From Saccharibacillus endophyticus (GTDB lineage: Bacteria > Bacillota > Bacilli > Paenibacillales > Paenibacillaceae): a stretch of DNA of 64,000 nt. A program made the position numbers and the translations under genes. This document shows, in pieces, positions 53,917 through 61,889 of the stretch. Below the pieces are notes generated by a model. That model searched no databases. It had not been told where the DNA came from and saw only the letters and a list, made by a program, of their open reading frames with translations. The DNA is taken from positions 310,001 through 374,000 of the forward strand of contig NZ_JAAZWE010000001.1 of NCBI RefSeq assembly GCF_013185185.1, in the 5' to 3' direction. Numbering within the stretch: position 1 is the first letter of the stretch; the number at the start of each line of letters is the position of its first letter.

Positions 53917-54510
53917 ATGAATTCGATCGACTTTGCGAAAAAACCGGTATTGACCGGAGAAAAGGTACTGCTGCGCCCGTTCGAAGCGGCAGACGGCGAA
54001 CGGATGCTGGACATTTTGTCGGAGGTCGACGTCCAGCGATTGACCGGATCCGTACATAACGACGAGGAAGCGCGACGTGCGCGTACTGCGGAACAGGAGC
54101 AGCAGATCAAGGATTGGTATGCGGGCCGCAGCGCGCAGACCGATCGGCTGGATCTGGCTATCGTGGATCAAGGCAGCGGAACGGTGGTCGGCGAAGCCGT
54201 GTTCAACGAGTACGAAGAATATTCGGGCAATGTCAGCTTTCGGATATTGATCGGCTCGGACGGGCAAGGAAAAGGATTGGGAACGGAAGCGATCGGGTTG
54301 TTTTTGCAATACGGGTTCGAGACGTTGGGTCTGCACCGCGTATGGCTGGAAGTGTACGGCTTCAATCCGAGAGCCGAACGCGTCTATATCAAAAGCGGAT
54401 TCGTGCTCGAAGGCGTGAAGCGCGAAGACTTCCGTTATGAAGGCGAGTATATCGATACGAAAGTGTACGGGATGCTGCGCTCGGATTATGTCCGGAGCAC
54501 CGGGAAATGA
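53917..54510 (+). CDS. RimJ/RimL-type GNAT acetyltransferase
   Basis: A 197-residue GNAT protein. Motif A is LIGSDGQGKGLGTEAIGLFL and the RimJ-like C-terminal signature is LHRVWLEVYGFNPRAERVYI followed by KSGFVLEGVKRE. RimJ/RimL relatives acetylate ribosomal protein N-termini, but most homologues act on other amines or antibiotics. AAAAAGGAG precedes the ATG. Divergent from the acyltransferase gene. Confidence 0.85.
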   Translation: MNSIDFAKKPVLTGEKVLLRPFEAADGERMLDILSEVDVQRLTGSVHNDEEARRARTAEQEQQIKDWYAGRSAQTDRLDLAIVDQGSGTVVGEAVFNEYEEYSGNVSFRILIGSDGQGKGLGTEAIGLFLQYGFETLGLHRVWLEVYGFNPRAERVYIKSGFVLEGVKREDFRYEGEYIDTKVYGMLRSDYVRSTGK

Positions 54511-54517
54511 AGTTATG

Positions 54518-54561
54518 AAAAAGCCGCTGGCTTCGTCCCAAGACGATAACAGCGGCTTTTT
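54518..54561. terminator. Bidirectional terminator between convergent GNAT and EamA genes
   Basis: AAAAAGCCGCTG (54518-54529) pairs with CAGCGGCTTTTT (54550-54561); both strands have a T run. Confidence 0.85.
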
Positions 54562-54597
54562 CTGTGATCGGGATATAAAAAATTTCGACTGCGTTTC

Positions 54598-55557
54598 TTA
54601 TGCTCCGGTTCCGCTCTCCGCTTCCACTGCGCGTACGCGCTCCGCGGAACGGCGAGAACGTCCGGGAATTCTCGGCGGACGCGGAATGGAACGGGCGGGT
54701 GCTTGTTTCATCCCCGATACCAGCACGCCGCCCAGAATCAGCAGAGCGCCGACGTAACCTTGAATGCCCAGTATTTCGCCCAGGAAAACGAATCCGAACA
54801 ACCCGGCGAAGACCGGCTCCAGCGAAAACAATACGCCGATTCGTTCGGGTGTTGTATATTTTTGCGCAACCGTCTGCATGATGAAGCCGAATGCGCTGCA
54901 AATGACGGCAAGCCCGATGACCGAAGTCCACTGGGAAGCGCCTTGCGGAATCGTCGGCGTTTCGAACAGGAAGCCGAAAACCAGGCCGAATAATCCGATG
55001 AATCCGATCTGAAGCACGCCGAGGGTCAGTCCGTCGGAACGTTTCGTAAAGCGGTTGGTCATCAGGATATGTACCGCGTACACGAAAGCCCCCAGCAGGC
55101 ACAGCAGCGATCCGCTCTCGAAAGATAACGAGTGCCGGAGCGTCAGCATGGCGATTCCGCCCATCGTCAGCACGATTCCGCCGGTCATGGCGAGGCTTGG
55201 TTTGCGTTTGGTGATCGCAAACTGAAGAATCGGCACGAATACGACCATGGCGCTGGTTAAAAATCCGGCCGTCGAAGCGGTTGTTGTCTTCAGGCCCGTA
55301 ATCAGCAGGCTCAACATGATAAACATGACGAAGCCGAGCAGGGCGCTTTGCCCGACGGTCTTCAAATCAGCCAAGCGAACGCGCCGCCAGAATAACGGGA
55401 GCGTCAGCGCGAAGGCCAGCAAAAATCGCCAAGCGAGCAGGGTAAAAGGTTCCATGCCCTCCATTCCCATTTTCATCAATAAATAGGACGAGCCCCAGCC
55501 CGCCGAAACCAGCGCGATCGCGATATCGGCTGTTCTTTTCGTCATGCGCAGTTCCAT
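54598..55557 (-). CDS. EamA/DMT-superfamily transporter
   Basis: A 319-residue membrane protein with about ten helices in two EamA repeats (SAGWGSSYLLMKMGMEGMEP in the first, TTPERIGVLFSLEPVFAGLF in the second) and a basic, Arg-rich C-terminal tail. The start is ambiguous: I chose the ATG at 55557 (MELRM), after AAAGAGG; an ATG at 55569 (MTRKM) is nearer that site. It is divergent from a LysR gene with 160 bp between starts, the usual arrangement for a LysR-controlled exporter. The substrate is unknown. Confidence 0.85.
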   Translation of the reverse strand: MELRMTKRTADIAIALVSAGWGSSYLLMKMGMEGMEPFTLLAWRFLLAFALTLPLFWRRVRLADLKTVGQSALLGFVMFIMLSLLITGLKTTTASTAGFLTSAMVVFVPILQFAITKRKPSLAMTGGIVLTMGGIAMLTLRHSLSFESGSLLCLLGAFVYAVHILMTNRFTKRSDGLTLGVLQIGFIGLFGLVFGFLFETPTIPQGASQWTSVIGLAVICSAFGFIMQTVAQKYTTPERIGVLFSLEPVFAGLFGFVFLGEILGIQGYVGALLILGGVLVSGMKQAPARSIPRPPRIPGRSRRSAERVRAVEAESGTGA

Positions 55558-55649
55558 TTTTCTTGTCATCCTCTTTCGGTCGTAAGGTCGATGCAAAAGC
55601 TGCATAAAAATCCGTTGCAATTTCGCCTTTCCCAGTATAAGTTGGAGAA

Positions 55650-55681
55650 AAGCATGAGAAAAGCGAATGTTTTTCATGCTT
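55650..55681. promoter_or_regulatory. Candidate LysR operator between EamA and LysR genes
   Basis: Perfect inverted repeat AAGCATGA (55650-55657) and TCATGCTT (55674-55681) with a 16-bp spacer, in the divergent intergenic region. Confidence 0.45.
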
Positions 55682-55717
55682 AACATGAACAATTTTAATG
55701 ATGGAAAGAGGCGCAAG

Positions 55718-56608
55718 ATGTCCACCCACAGATACGAAGCTTTTCTCAAAACGCTCGAGACCGGCAGCTTGACCAAAGCCGCGGCCGCGCTGGGATATAC
55801 CCAATCGAGCATCAGCCATATGTTGAACGCGATGGAGAAGGAATGGCGTCTGACGCTGCTGATCCGCGACCGTTCCGGCATCCGTCTCACCTCCGACGGA
55901 CAGCGTCTGCTTCCCTATATTCGCAACATGGTACAGGCGCATCGGGAGCTGATCGACGAGACGGCGAACCTGCGAGGGCTGCGTTCCGGATTGATCCGTC
56001 TAGCCACCTTTACCAGCGCCGCCGTGAATTGGCTTCCGGGGCTGATCCAGACGTTTCAACAGGAGCATCCGGGCGTTGATTTCGAGCTGCTGCACGGGCA
56101 TTACACGGATATCGAGAATTGGCTGGACACGGGGCAGGCCGACTGCGGCTTCCAGCGCCTGCCTGTTCGATCGGATTTCGAAAGCCGCTTTCTGGCGCAG
56201 GATCGGCTGCTCGTCATTTTGCCGGAAAATCATCCGCTGGCGGGCGAAGAACGTTTTCCGATCGAAGCGCTCGGCGACGAATCGTTTCTTCTTTTGGAAG
56301 AAGGAACGGTCAACGAGATCACGGAAATTTTCAATCTGCACGGCATTCATCCCAAAGTGCGTTTTACCGCAAGGGACGACTACGCCATTATTTCGATGGT
56401 CGAGAGCGGGCTCGGAATCAGCATTTTGCCGGAGCTGGTATTGAACCGCACCCCTTACCGCGTCGTGCAAAAAGAACTCAGCATCCCGGCTTACCGCAAG
56501 CTCGGCATTTGTCTCAAAAGCAGCGAACACGCGTCGCCGGCGCTGCGCAAATTTCTGGAACACGTCGCCGACTATCCGTCATTCCGTCAGGCCGAAGCGA
56601 CAAAGTAA
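55718..56608 (+). CDS. LysR-family regulator divergent from EamA transporter
   Basis: A 296-residue LysR-type regulator. The helix-turn-helix reads YEAFLKTLETGSLTKAAAAL followed by GYTQSSISHMLNAMEKEW; the inducer domain follows (LATFTSAAVNWLPGLIQTFQ). The ATG at 55718 follows AAAGAGGCG; an upstream in-frame ATG at 55667 lies beyond the inverted repeat and is less likely. It probably regulates the divergent transporter gene. The ligand is unknown. Confidence 0.88.
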   Translation: MSTHRYEAFLKTLETGSLTKAAAALGYTQSSISHMLNAMEKEWRLTLLIRDRSGIRLTSDGQRLLPYIRNMVQAHRELIDETANLRGLRSGLIRLATFTSAAVNWLPGLIQTFQQEHPGVDFELLHGHYTDIENWLDTGQADCGFQRLPVRSDFESRFLAQDRLLVILPENHPLAGEERFPIEALGDESFLLLEEGTVNEITEIFNLHGIHPKVRFTARDDYAIISMVESGLGISILPELVLNRTPYRVVQKELSIPAYRKLGICLKSSEHASPALRKFLEHVADYPSFRQAEATK

Positions 56609-56707
56609 GGTCTTTTTTCGGAAAAGGAGGAACCCGGGGCAGGCAGGGCGAAATGGTTAAATTGAAAGAGTTCCAACAAATCTATCCGCTCAAACGGGAG
56701 GTCGCTC

Positions 56708-58558
56708 ATGCCTGTATTCGAAACGCGAGGCAATCACTTTTATTACGAAAACGAACCGATTACTTTACGCTCCGGCGCTATCCATTATTTCCGTGTCGTG
56801 CCTGAATATTGGGAAGATCGCCTGCGCAAACTGATGGCGGTCGGTTTTAATACAGTCGAGACGTATGTCGCTTGGAACGTGCACGAGCCGAAAGAAGGCA
56901 CGTTCGTGTTCGACGGCATCGCCGATCTGGAAGCGTTCGTCAAGTTGGCCGGATCGCTCGGTCTGCATGTCATCGTTCGTCCGAGTCCGTATATTTGCGC
57001 GGAATGGGAATTCGGCGGACTGCCGGCCTGGCTGCTGGAAAACGGCGATATCCGCCTGCGCGTTTCCGATCCCGCCTTTTTGGAAAAGGTAGACGCTTAC
57101 TTCGACGAGCTGCTGCCGAGGCTCGTTCCGCTGCTGTCGACGAACGGCGGCCCGATCATCGCCATGCAGATCGAAAACGAATACGGAAGCTACGGCGCGG
57201 ATCACGCGTATCTGGAATATTTGCGTGACGGGATGATTCGCCGCGGCATCGACGTGCTGTTATTCACGTCCGACGGTCCGGAGACGGCCATGCTTCGCGC
57301 CGGATCGGTCGAAGGCATACTGGCGACGGTCAACTTCGGTTCGAGAACGCGGCAAGCCTTCGAGATTTTGCGCAAGCATCAGCCGGAAGGCCCGTTGATG
57401 GTCATGGAATTCTGGGACGGCTGGTTCGACCGTTGGTTGGCACCGCACAACACGCGCCCGTCTTCGGAAATCGTGACGGAGCTTGAACAGATGCTGGAGC
57501 TGGAAGCGTCGTTCAATTTCTATATGTTCCACGGCGGCACGAACTTCGGCTTCATGAACGGAGCCAACCACGTGAACTACTACGAGCCTACGGTCAACAG
57601 CTACGACTACAACGCGATCTTGAGCGAGGACGGGGAACCGACCGAGACTTATTTCGCCGTGCGCAAGCTGCTTGGCGAACGTCTCGGCTTGACGCCGCCC
57701 GAGCTGCCGGCTCCTTTGCCGAAAAAAGCGTACGGACGCGTGGAGCTGACCCAATCGGCGGCCCTGTTCGAAAGCGCCGATGCGCTGTCCGGCGGAGCGA
57801 TTCGAAGCGTGTGCCCGGAACCGATGGAAAAAGTCGGACAAGCTTACGGCTTCATCATGTACACGACAACGATCGGAGACGAGCATCACGGCGGCAATCT
57901 GATCCTGCAAGAAGTGCGCGACCGGGCATTGGTATTCGCGGACGGCCGGCAGATCGGCCTGGTCAACCGCTGGGAACCGCAGCCGGGCATCAAGCTGAAC
58001 GTGCCGGCCGAAACCCGCGTCCGTCTCGATATTCTGGTCGAAAACATGGGCCGCATCAATTACGGTCCGCTGATGCGCGACCGCAAAGGCATTACCGAAG
58101 GCATCCGCGTCGGCAACCAATTCCTGCACGACTGGGAAATCCGCCCGCTGCCGCTGAGCGATCTGTCGTCTTTGGAATTTGCTCCTTTAGCACAAGAAGG
58201 ACAGCCGGCAGAGCACCGATCGAAAACCAGAACCGGCGACGAATACTCGGCGGAAGGCTGGGGAGAAACCTCCGATGCACAACCTGCCTTTTACCGCGGA
58301 ACATTCAACGCTGACGACACGGCCGACACCTTCATCCGCACCGACGGCTGGGGCAAAGGCGTCGTCTGGATCAACGGATTCTTGCTCGGCCGCTACTGGC
58401 AGGCCGGCCCGACTAAAACCCTCTACGTCCCGGCCCCTCTGCTCCGCAGCGGCGAAAACGAGATCATCGTTTTCGAACTGCACGGCTTCGGCAGCACGGC
58501 CGATTCCGGCACTCCAGCTCCTTTCGTCGAATTGACGGATGTACCGGACTTGGGCTAG
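56708..58558 (+). CDS. Glycoside hydrolase family 35 beta-galactosidase
   Basis: A 616-residue GH35 enzyme. The TIM barrel carries the acid E158 in AMQIENEYGSYG and the nucleophile E234 in MVMEFWDGWFDRW. FYMFHGGTNFGFMNG and the C-terminal galactose-binding-like domains (WGKGVVWINGFLLGRYW) are family-typical. No signal peptide, so it acts on imported oligosaccharides, releasing terminal beta-galactose. GGGAGGTCG precedes the ATG. It lies 4 kb downstream of the GH31/GH95 operon and is followed by a hairpin element that probably also terminates it. Confidence 0.88.
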   Translation: MPVFETRGNHFYYENEPITLRSGAIHYFRVVPEYWEDRLRKLMAVGFNTVETYVAWNVHEPKEGTFVFDGIADLEAFVKLAGSLGLHVIVRPSPYICAEWEFGGLPAWLLENGDIRLRVSDPAFLEKVDAYFDELLPRLVPLLSTNGGPIIAMQIENEYGSYGADHAYLEYLRDGMIRRGIDVLLFTSDGPETAMLRAGSVEGILATVNFGSRTRQAFEILRKHQPEGPLMVMEFWDGWFDRWLAPHNTRPSSEIVTELEQMLELEASFNFYMFHGGTNFGFMNGANHVNYYEPTVNSYDYNAILSEDGEPTETYFAVRKLLGERLGLTPPELPAPLPKKAYGRVELTQSAALFESADALSGGAIRSVCPEPMEKVGQAYGFIMYTTTIGDEHHGGNLILQEVRDRALVFADGRQIGLVNRWEPQPGIKLNVPAETRVRLDILVENMGRINYGPLMRDRKGITEGIRVGNQFLHDWEIRPLPLSDLSSLEFAPLAQEGQPAEHRSKTRTGDEYSAEGWGETSDAQPAFYRGTFNADDTADTFIRTDGWGKGVVWINGFLLGRYWQAGPTKTLYVPAPLLRSGENEIIVFELHGFGSTADSGTPAPFVELTDVPDLG

Positions 58559-58591
58559 AGAATAAAAGATCTTATTAAAAATTAAAGCAGC

Positions 58592-58889
58592 AGCCTGTCT
58601 TTCGGCAGAAAGACAGGCTCGATGTTTCAAGAAACTCCAACGTAGCTGGAAGCGAGAAGACGGAGAGAGAAATTCAGTGAAGGAGCGTTAGCGTTCGCCT
58701 TTGAAATCGGGAAAATTCCAATAAAATTCAATCCTTTTTCCCGATTTCAACACGCGACCGGAAGCATTTCGAAGAAATGCACTTCGGAAGCCTATGCTGG
58801 CAATTTCTCTCGCAGTCTTCTCGCTTCCCCCCGCCGAAGCAACTTTCCCGAAAACCCGAGCCTGTCTTTCATAAAGAAGACAGGCTTTT
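58592..58889. repeat. Giant-hairpin intergenic element, copy 5 (subtype B)
   Basis: Hairpin AGCCTGTCTTTC...GAAAGACAGGCT (58592-58619) opens the element and GCCTGTCTTTC...GAAGACAGGCTTTT closes it; the 5' arm of the first can also pair with the 3' arm of the last. In between, GGAAGCGAGAAGAC pairs with GTCTTCTCGCTTCC, GAGAGAAATT with AATTTCTCTC, and TTGAAATCGGGAAAA with TTTTCCCGATTTCAA. The side hairpin GCATTTCGAAGAAATGC is shared with copy 3. Confidence 0.8.
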
Positions 58890-58918
58890 CCCCATAGCCA
58901 AGAAAGGAGCCCGAAATC

Positions 58919-60295
58919 ATGTCCTGGACATCCGAAGCCGGAGGCGGAAGAGAGTTCAATCTCGACCAGTACGCCCTGCCGGACCTCAGATTTTCTTTTC
59001 AAATGTGCGGCACCCATTGGCGCGAAGTATCGACCGGCTGGTCGTATCCCGCGCATAACCATGCCTTGTTCGAACTTAATTACGTGATGGAAGGCCAACA
59101 GCTCATGAGCATCGGAGAGCAGCGTTACGTGCAGGAGGCGGGCGAATTGCTGCTGCTCGCGCCCGATTGCATGCACGAAAGCCGGATCGGGCGCTGTGCG
59201 TCCATGTCCTATTTTTGCATGCATTTCGATATCGAAGACGCCGTGATGTACGAACGATTCGCGGCGCTCGGCAGCACGCTTTTTGCCGATAACGCCGAAT
59301 TAACCGTCAAGCTGAAGCCCGAACTCGAACAGTTGGCGCTTTTATGCAGCGAGCAGACCGAAGCAGAAGCGGACGAATCATTCGCGGTTCGGGCCTCGGT
59401 GCTCAAGCTTCTGCTGGAGCTGTCCCAATATGCGTTTTCGCTGCCCGAAGAGGTCAGCAAGCCTAGCGCGCCTGACGGGCGCGGGACGGAATCCGCCCGG
59501 CGTCTGCGCGAGCGTTACGCTTTGGAAAAGAAGATCCAGGATTTTTTGAGCGGCCCGGAAACGGACGGTTCATGGAGCGAGCGTACGCTGCTGCCGCCCT
59601 TCAACTGGGTGGGTTTATTCACGATCATGGTGCCGGACCGAAGCTTTTGGGCCAAGCCGGACCGTTTTCTGGCTAAAATATTGCTCGACGACGCTTTGTC
59701 CGAACACGGAATTCCGGCGGTGGCAACGGGCGAACAGCGTTTGACCGCCGTATTGTTCATGAACGGTTATAGCGTACCGCCTTTGGAAGAATACGCTGCC
59801 GACTGCCGCAGGCTGCTTGAGCGCAGACTGGGCGAGACGGTGAAGCTGGGAATCGGCGGCGTGGCCGTATCGCCGGGCGAATTGAAGGGATTATACCGCC
59901 AAAGTCTGCGCGGACTCGGCCTGGACGAAGCGTTCGAATCGCTCCCCGACTTCGAATTTACCAACCGTACCGTTCGATTGGCGCTGCTGGCGATCGAATC
60001 GGAATATGCCGAGCCGGGATTGACGTTGAAGATGCTCGCTGAGCGGCTGCACATATCGCCCAATTATTTGAGCGGATTGTTCACGGCGGAGACCGGGCAT
60101 TCGTTTACCTGGCACTTAACGCGGATTCGTATCGATCGAGCTTGCACATTGCTTAAAGGAACGCCGATCAAGGTGCATCAGGTGGCCCGTCAGGTCGGGT
60201 ATTCTGATCAGGCTTACTTCAGCCGCTGCTTCAAGTCGGTCATCGGAATCAGCCCGGTCGCGTACCGGAATAAAATGCTTGCCTATACCTTTTAA
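58919..60295 (+). CDS. AraC-family regulator with cupin and long middle region
   Basis: A 458-residue AraC-type regulator. The N-terminal cupin (about 35-110) includes PAHNHALFELNYVMEGQQ, fitting a sugar-binding sensor. The middle (about 150-350) is a poorly conserved region. The C-terminal double helix-turn-helix covers about 355-455 (LTLKMLAERLHISPNYLSGL, QVGYSDQAYFSRCFKSVIG). GAAAGGAGCCC precedes the ATG. It is upstream of a YesN-YesM-YesN cluster and may belong to the same control network. Confidence 0.82.
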   Translation: MSWTSEAGGGREFNLDQYALPDLRFSFQMCGTHWREVSTGWSYPAHNHALFELNYVMEGQQLMSIGEQRYVQEAGELLLLAPDCMHESRIGRCASMSYFCMHFDIEDAVMYERFAALGSTLFADNAELTVKLKPELEQLALLCSEQTEAEADESFAVRASVLKLLLELSQYAFSLPEEVSKPSAPDGRGTESARRLRERYALEKKIQDFLSGPETDGSWSERTLLPPFNWVGLFTIMVPDRSFWAKPDRFLAKILLDDALSEHGIPAVATGEQRLTAVLFMNGYSVPPLEEYAADCRRLLERRLGETVKLGIGGVAVSPGELKGLYRQSLRGLGLDEAFESLPDFEFTNRTVRLALLAIESEYAEPGLTLKMLAERLHISPNYLSGLFTAETGHSFTWHLTRIRIDRACTLLKGTPIKVHQVARQVGYSDQAYFSRCFKSVIGISPVAYRNKMLAYTF

Positions 60296-60407
60296 GAATA
60301 CGCTTACAATTCGGCGTAGAATTGTCCAATAAAGCGTAGATGCGTACATTGTTCGTTCTTCCTTGCGATGACATACTGGAACAAATAGGCAGGCGGGAGG
60401 AATGGCC

Positions 60408-61889
60408 GTGTACAAAGTCATCGTGGCGGACGACGAACCGTTGATGCTGGAAGGTTGGAAAACGATCATCGACTGGAACAAATTCGGTTACGAATTGTGC
60501 GGGGCGGCTTCGGACGGCGACGAAGCGCTGGAACTGGTCGAACGAATCGGGCCGGATTTGCTGCTGACCGATATTCGCATGCCGGGACTGAGCGGGCTCG
60601 ATCTGATCCGAGTGCTTCAGGAGCGGCGCGGCCTGGACATGAAAAGCGTTATCGTCAGCGGCTATGCGGAGTTCGATTATGCCCGTCAGGCGCTGCGTTT
60701 CGGCGTAGACCGTTACGTATTGAAACCGATCGTGTCCGAAGAGATTCATGAGCTGCTCCAAGAACTGAGAGCGCCGCTGGATTCCGTTATGGAAACGCGA
60801 CGCTCAAGTGCCGAACTGCGCGGCGCAGCCGTGCAGTCCTGCATATCGGGATTGCTTCGGGGCGAGCCGGCCGCCGTCAAGGAAGCGGAGATGCTGCTCG
60901 GTCCCGACAACCGGCCGCTCTGCATGCTGTTGGCTGAACCCGGGCTGGAAAAACGGCAGGAAAACGGACCGTCCGCGCGGGCTGTTCTTGAACGGGCAGC
61001 GGAACGTTTGCAGGCAAAAGGGGTAAAAGCCTGGGCGTTCGATGACGCGCCGAGCCGAGCCGGGCTGATGGCCGCTTGTTCAACGCCCGCTTGGCTCAGC
61101 GCTTCGGTACGGTCGGAAGGGCATATGTCGGACTTGTCCCTGTATAGCGGCGCCGGCGTGCAGGGGTACGGAGCCGTTCCTTTACTGCATGCTCGGGCGA
61201 TGGCCGCGAGGGAGCAGTCCTACTTGTTTCGACGCACACAAAAAGAAGGCAGCTACACGGAGATGCTGACAGCCGCTCAAAACATATTGACGCATATCGA
61301 ATCCGGCCGACCGTCGGCAGCCGAGCAATCGGTTTCCGAATTGTTCAAGCTGTTCGCCCAAAAAGAAGTGCCTTCGGGCTGGATCGACTCGCTGATCCGT
61401 CATATTCTGGACAGGTTGTCGGACATTCGGCCGCATGCTACCGAAATTTCGGCAGTATCTGCCCGGTCGCGTATTTCCGCAGAAAAAGAGCTGAAGCTCC
61501 GATGCAGGATCGAGGCCGAGCGGATCGCGGAGTCGCTGGCGGCAAAGGCGGAGATTCCCGAGCATCCGCTTCGGGCCGCGATCGCGCACGTCAACGAACA
61601 TTATCGCGACAAACTGCAGCTGCGCGAATTGGCCCAGAAGCTTGGGATGAGTCCGGTCTATCTGGGTCAAGCTTTCAAAAAAGAGACGGGCTGCTGCTTC
61701 AATGACTATGTCCATCGGCTGCGCGCGGAGGAAGCACAGCGGCTGCTGCGGCGAACCGACATGAAAATTTCCGAAATCGCCGAACGGCTGGGCTATCACG
61801 ATACCGAGTATTTCAGCGCGAAATTCAAAGCGGCGACGGACGAACTGCCTTCGGCCTATCGGATCAGGGAGCAGGTGACGGTTTCGTGA
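60408..61889 (+). CDS. YesN-family response regulator with AraC output domain (long form)
   Basis: A 493-residue regulator. The receiver domain has D55 in LLLTDIRMPGLSG and the lysine in DRYVLKPI. A linker of about 270 residues follows, and the C-terminal AraC domain covers about 390-490 (LRELAQKLGMSPVYLGQAFK, LGYHDTEYFSAKFKAATDE). GTG at 60408 is placed 9 nt after GGGAGG; an in-frame ATG at 60402 is too close to that site. The kinase start (GTG, 61886) overlaps its stop by 4 bp. Confidence 0.85.
   Translation: MYKVIVADDEPLMLEGWKTIIDWNKFGYELCGAASDGDEALELVERIGPDLLLTDIRMPGLSGLDLIRVLQERRGLDMKSVIVSGYAEFDYARQALRFGVDRYVLKPIVSEEIHELLQELRAPLDSVMETRRSSAELRGAAVQSCISGLLRGEPAAVKEAEMLLGPDNRPLCMLLAEPGLEKRQENGPSARAVLERAAERLQAKGVKAWAFDDAPSRAGLMAACSTPAWLSASVRSEGHMSDLSLYSGAGVQGYGAVPLLHARAMAAREQSYLFRRTQKEGSYTEMLTAAQNILTHIESGRPSAAEQSVSELFKLFAQKEVPSGWIDSLIRHILDRLSDIRPHATEISAVSARSRISAEKELKLRCRIEAERIAESLAAKAEIPEHPLRAAIAHVNEHYRDKLQLRELAQKLGMSPVYLGQAFKKETGCCFNDYVHRLRAEEAQRLLRRTDMKISEIAERLGYHDTEYFSAKFKAATDELPSAYRIREQVTVS

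Noticed and set aside
56653..56805. Short ATG frame overlapping the start of the GH35 gene, possible leader peptide
   Set aside because: The nearest ribosome binding site is about 25 nt away, the frame runs out of phase into the GH35 gene, and nothing suggests translation.
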